Shown piece after piece: positions 4,939 through 6,404 of a DNA stretch of 6,404 nt. The stretch is from the NCBI GenBank assembly GCA_020216575.1, contig JAIUYC010000241.1, forward strand, positions 1-6,404. Reading direction: 5' to 3'. A program made the position numbers and the translations under genes. The notes beneath the pieces were generated by a model. The model saw nothing but the letters and a program-made list of their open reading frames with translations, was not told the DNA's origin and made no database searches. Source of the stretch: Coleofasciculus sp. S288. Lineage in GTDB: Bacteria; Cyanobacteriota; Cyanobacteriia; Cyanobacteriales; Coleofasciculaceae. The number at the start of each line of letters is the position of its first letter. Within the stretch, counting starts at the first letter, position 1.

Positions 4939-6404
4939 CTAATCTAGCTGTCGAGCAGCCAGTCGAGCAAACAGCCCTTCTTCACGGAGGAGTTCATCAA
5001 AAGTACCGGCTTGCACGACCCGACCCGCTTCTACCACATAAATCCGATCAGCGTTGCGGATTGTGCTAAGGCGGTGAGCCACCACTACGCGGGTAGCGTT
5101 CAAGGTGTCTAGACTTTGGGTTACGATCGCCTGTGTGCGATTGTCCAAGGCGCTAGTCGCCTCATCCATCAGAATAATTTTGGGCTTAAGAACGATCGAC
5201 CGTGCGATTAGCAATCGCTGCCGCTGTCCTCCAGAAAGATTGGTGCCGCCCTCACTGACTACGGTATGCATCCCCATAGGCATTTGCCGGATATCGTCAC
5301 CAAACCCGGCCATCTCTGCCGCCTCCCAAGCTTCATCTAGGGTTACCAAGGCTCCGGCAGTAATGTTTTCAAAAATCGGACCAGAACTAATAATTCCATT
5401 TTGCAGTACCACACCCAACTGACGGCGCACGGCTTGAATATCTAGTCCGGCTAAATCTTGCCCATCGTAAAACACGGTTCCCGATATGGGAGTTTCAAAG
5501 CCTAACAACAACCGAAATACAGTTGATTTCCCACTACCCGAAGGACCAACAAGGGCAATAAATTCTCCCGGTTCGGCGTGAATGCTGACATCATCGAGGA
5601 TTAAAGGTCCATCTTCGCGGTAACGGAAGGTAACGTGATCTAACGATAAGTGACCTGTTAAACGTCCCGGATCAGCCTTACTTGGGTCAGATTCCAACGT
5701 CCCTTGGACGATTGGCTGCGCCCGCTCCCACAGGGGTACGATCTCCAAAATATCAGTCAGGGTATTGCTGAGGCTAGTTACACCGCTCAGAAATGTGCCA
5801 AATGCCGAATTAAACGCCAAAAATGTACCCACGTTCAGCCCACCTGGTAGCCCTTTCGCTTGAGCCGACTGAATGGCTAGAACAGCAAACCAAAACAACA
5901 GGACAGAACTCACGACCGGTAGCGCCTCGTTAAAGACTGCAACACTATCGTCAATCAGTTTGCTACCAGCCTTCAGTTTTGTCCGCAGGGTATAGTTTTT
6001 CGCCCAAGCTGCAAATGCTCGTTCTTCTGCCGCTGCCACCCGGAGCTTGGCAACGCCACCGAGCAGTTCCACGGTGAGTCCGTTAATGTCGCCATCAAGT
6101 TCTTCCTGTTTGCGAGCTTTGCGAACCAATCGAAGACTAGAGATTCCCGTGATAATTGATGTCAGGACGGTTAGAGCCAGTCCTACCAAAGCCAGTTTCA
6201 CGCTGTAAACAAACATCAGCACGAGATTCAGTAGGGAAAAGACCGCATTCAGTAGGGTGCGTTGCGTCGCACCACTCAGTTGGCTGCGGATCTGACCCAC
6301 GGCTAGTAGGCGAACAAGGAGATCTCCGGAAGAGTACTTGCGAAAGAACGTCGGTTTCAAGCGTAGCAGTCGGTCCCAAACGGCTGGCTGGAGGGAGCTA
6401 TCTG
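4939..6404 (-). CDS. NHLM-type peptide/bacteriocin ABC exporter, permease-ATPase fusion (5' end missing)
   Basis: 487 residues are visible; the frame stays open to the right edge, so the N-terminal part is outside. The TTG at 6360 is not the true start, because the upstream in-frame residues (QPAVWDRLLRLKPTFF) are typical of this family. Numbering from the first visible residue, membrane segments lie near 50-85, 157-177 and 188-215. The nucleotide-binding domain starts near 250 with Walker A GPSGSGKST (286-294), Q-loop VLQNG near 332-336, signature LSGGQRQR (389-396), Walker B IILMDEATSALD (409-420) and H-loop His443. The catalytic set is complete, so the ATPase should be active. It resembles the permease/ATPase subunit of NHLM bacteriocin export (TIGR03797-like), which usually pairs with a second ABC protein bearing a C39 peptidase. 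Whether this protein itself has an N-terminal peptidase cannot be seen. In this locus it probably secretes the modified peptide. It is convergent with the arginase homologue. Confidence 0.95.
   Translation of the reverse strand, partial: DSSLQPAVWDRLLRLKPTFFRKYSSGDLLVRLLAVGQIRSQLSGATQRTLLNAVFSLLNLVLMFVYSVKLALVGLALTVLTSIITGISSLRLVRKARKQEELDGDINGLTVELLGGVAKLRVAAAEERAFAAWAKNYTLRTKLKAGSKLIDDSVAVFNEALPVVSSVLLFWFAVLAIQSAQAKGLPGGLNVGTFLAFNSAFGTFLSGVTSLSNTLTDILEIVPLWERAQPIVQGTLESDPSKADPGRLTGHLSLDHVTFRYREDGPLILDDVSIHAEPGEFIALVGPSGSGKSTVFRLLLGFETPISGTVFYDGQDLAGLDIQAVRRQLGVVLQNGIISSGPIFENITAGALVTLDEAWEAAEMAGFGDDIRQMPMGMHTVVSEGGTNLSGGQRQRLLIARSIVLKPKIILMDEATSALDNRTQAIVTQSLDTLNATRVVVAHRLSTIRNADRIYVVEAGRVVQAGTFDELLREEGLFARLAARQLD

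Noticed and set aside
4851..5422. Plus-strand frames at 4851-5069 and 5105-5422
   Set aside because: Antisense to the intact ATPase domain of the exporter; translations are Arg/Ser/Pro-rich with no motifs.
4939..6360. TTG at 6360 as the true start of the exporter
   Set aside because: In-frame upstream codons up to the window edge encode family-typical residues, so the gene is simply cut by the window boundary.
6137..6379. Minus-strand 80-residue frame
   Set aside because: Alternative frame inside the membrane domain of the exporter gene.

Overview
The window looks like chromosomal DNA from a cyanobacterium, and most of it appears to be part of a gene cluster for a ribosomally made, post-translationally modified peptide (RiPP). 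The cyanobacterial assignment rests on three things: a heterocyclase closely resembling the PatD/TruD enzymes of cyanobactin pathways, a full HIP1 octamer (GCGATCGC, 3484-3491) with several partial copies, and an NHLM-type peptide exporter of the kind common in cyanobacterial proteusin loci. The species cannot be named from this alone; a filamentous form is a guess.

Layout from left to right. Bases 2-115 (+) may be the last 37 codons of a hydrophobic protein that runs in from outside. Two bases later, 118-228 (+) encodes a 36-residue Gly/Ser/Cys-rich peptide with a good ribosome binding site, a Gly-Gly pair, three Cys and one Arg next to the C-terminal Trp. It is the best precursor candidate in the window. 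A base-paired element (248-305) separates it from a convergent CPBP-family membrane protease gene (339-1241, -). After a 219-base spacer comes the large PatD-like cyclodehydratase (1461-3731, -), with a recognition domain, a zinc-binding E1-like domain and a YcaO domain ending in PxPxP. Diverging from it is a UPF0489-family gene (3798-4736, +) with arginase-type metal motifs, the family of the peptide arginase OspR that converts Arg to ornithine in precursor peptides. A possible 31-residue single-pass membrane peptide (4766-4861, +) follows, then a 9-bp hairpin (4904-4927). The right side (4939-6404, -) is the 3' part of an NHLM-type ABC exporter whose 5' end lies outside.

Inferred joint function: the YcaO protein would bind a leader peptide and cyclise Cys/Ser/Thr to azolines, the arginase homologue would turn core Arg into ornithine, the exporter would secrete the product, and the CPBP protease might mature the peptide or protect the cell. 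Combining a PatD-type heterocyclase with an OspR-type arginase and an NHLM exporter is unusual among the RiPP loci I know and is the main point of interest. No dehydrogenase, macrocyclase, radical SAM enzyme or lanthionine synthetase is visible. The true precursor may lie outside the window, because the 36-residue candidate has an unusually short leader.
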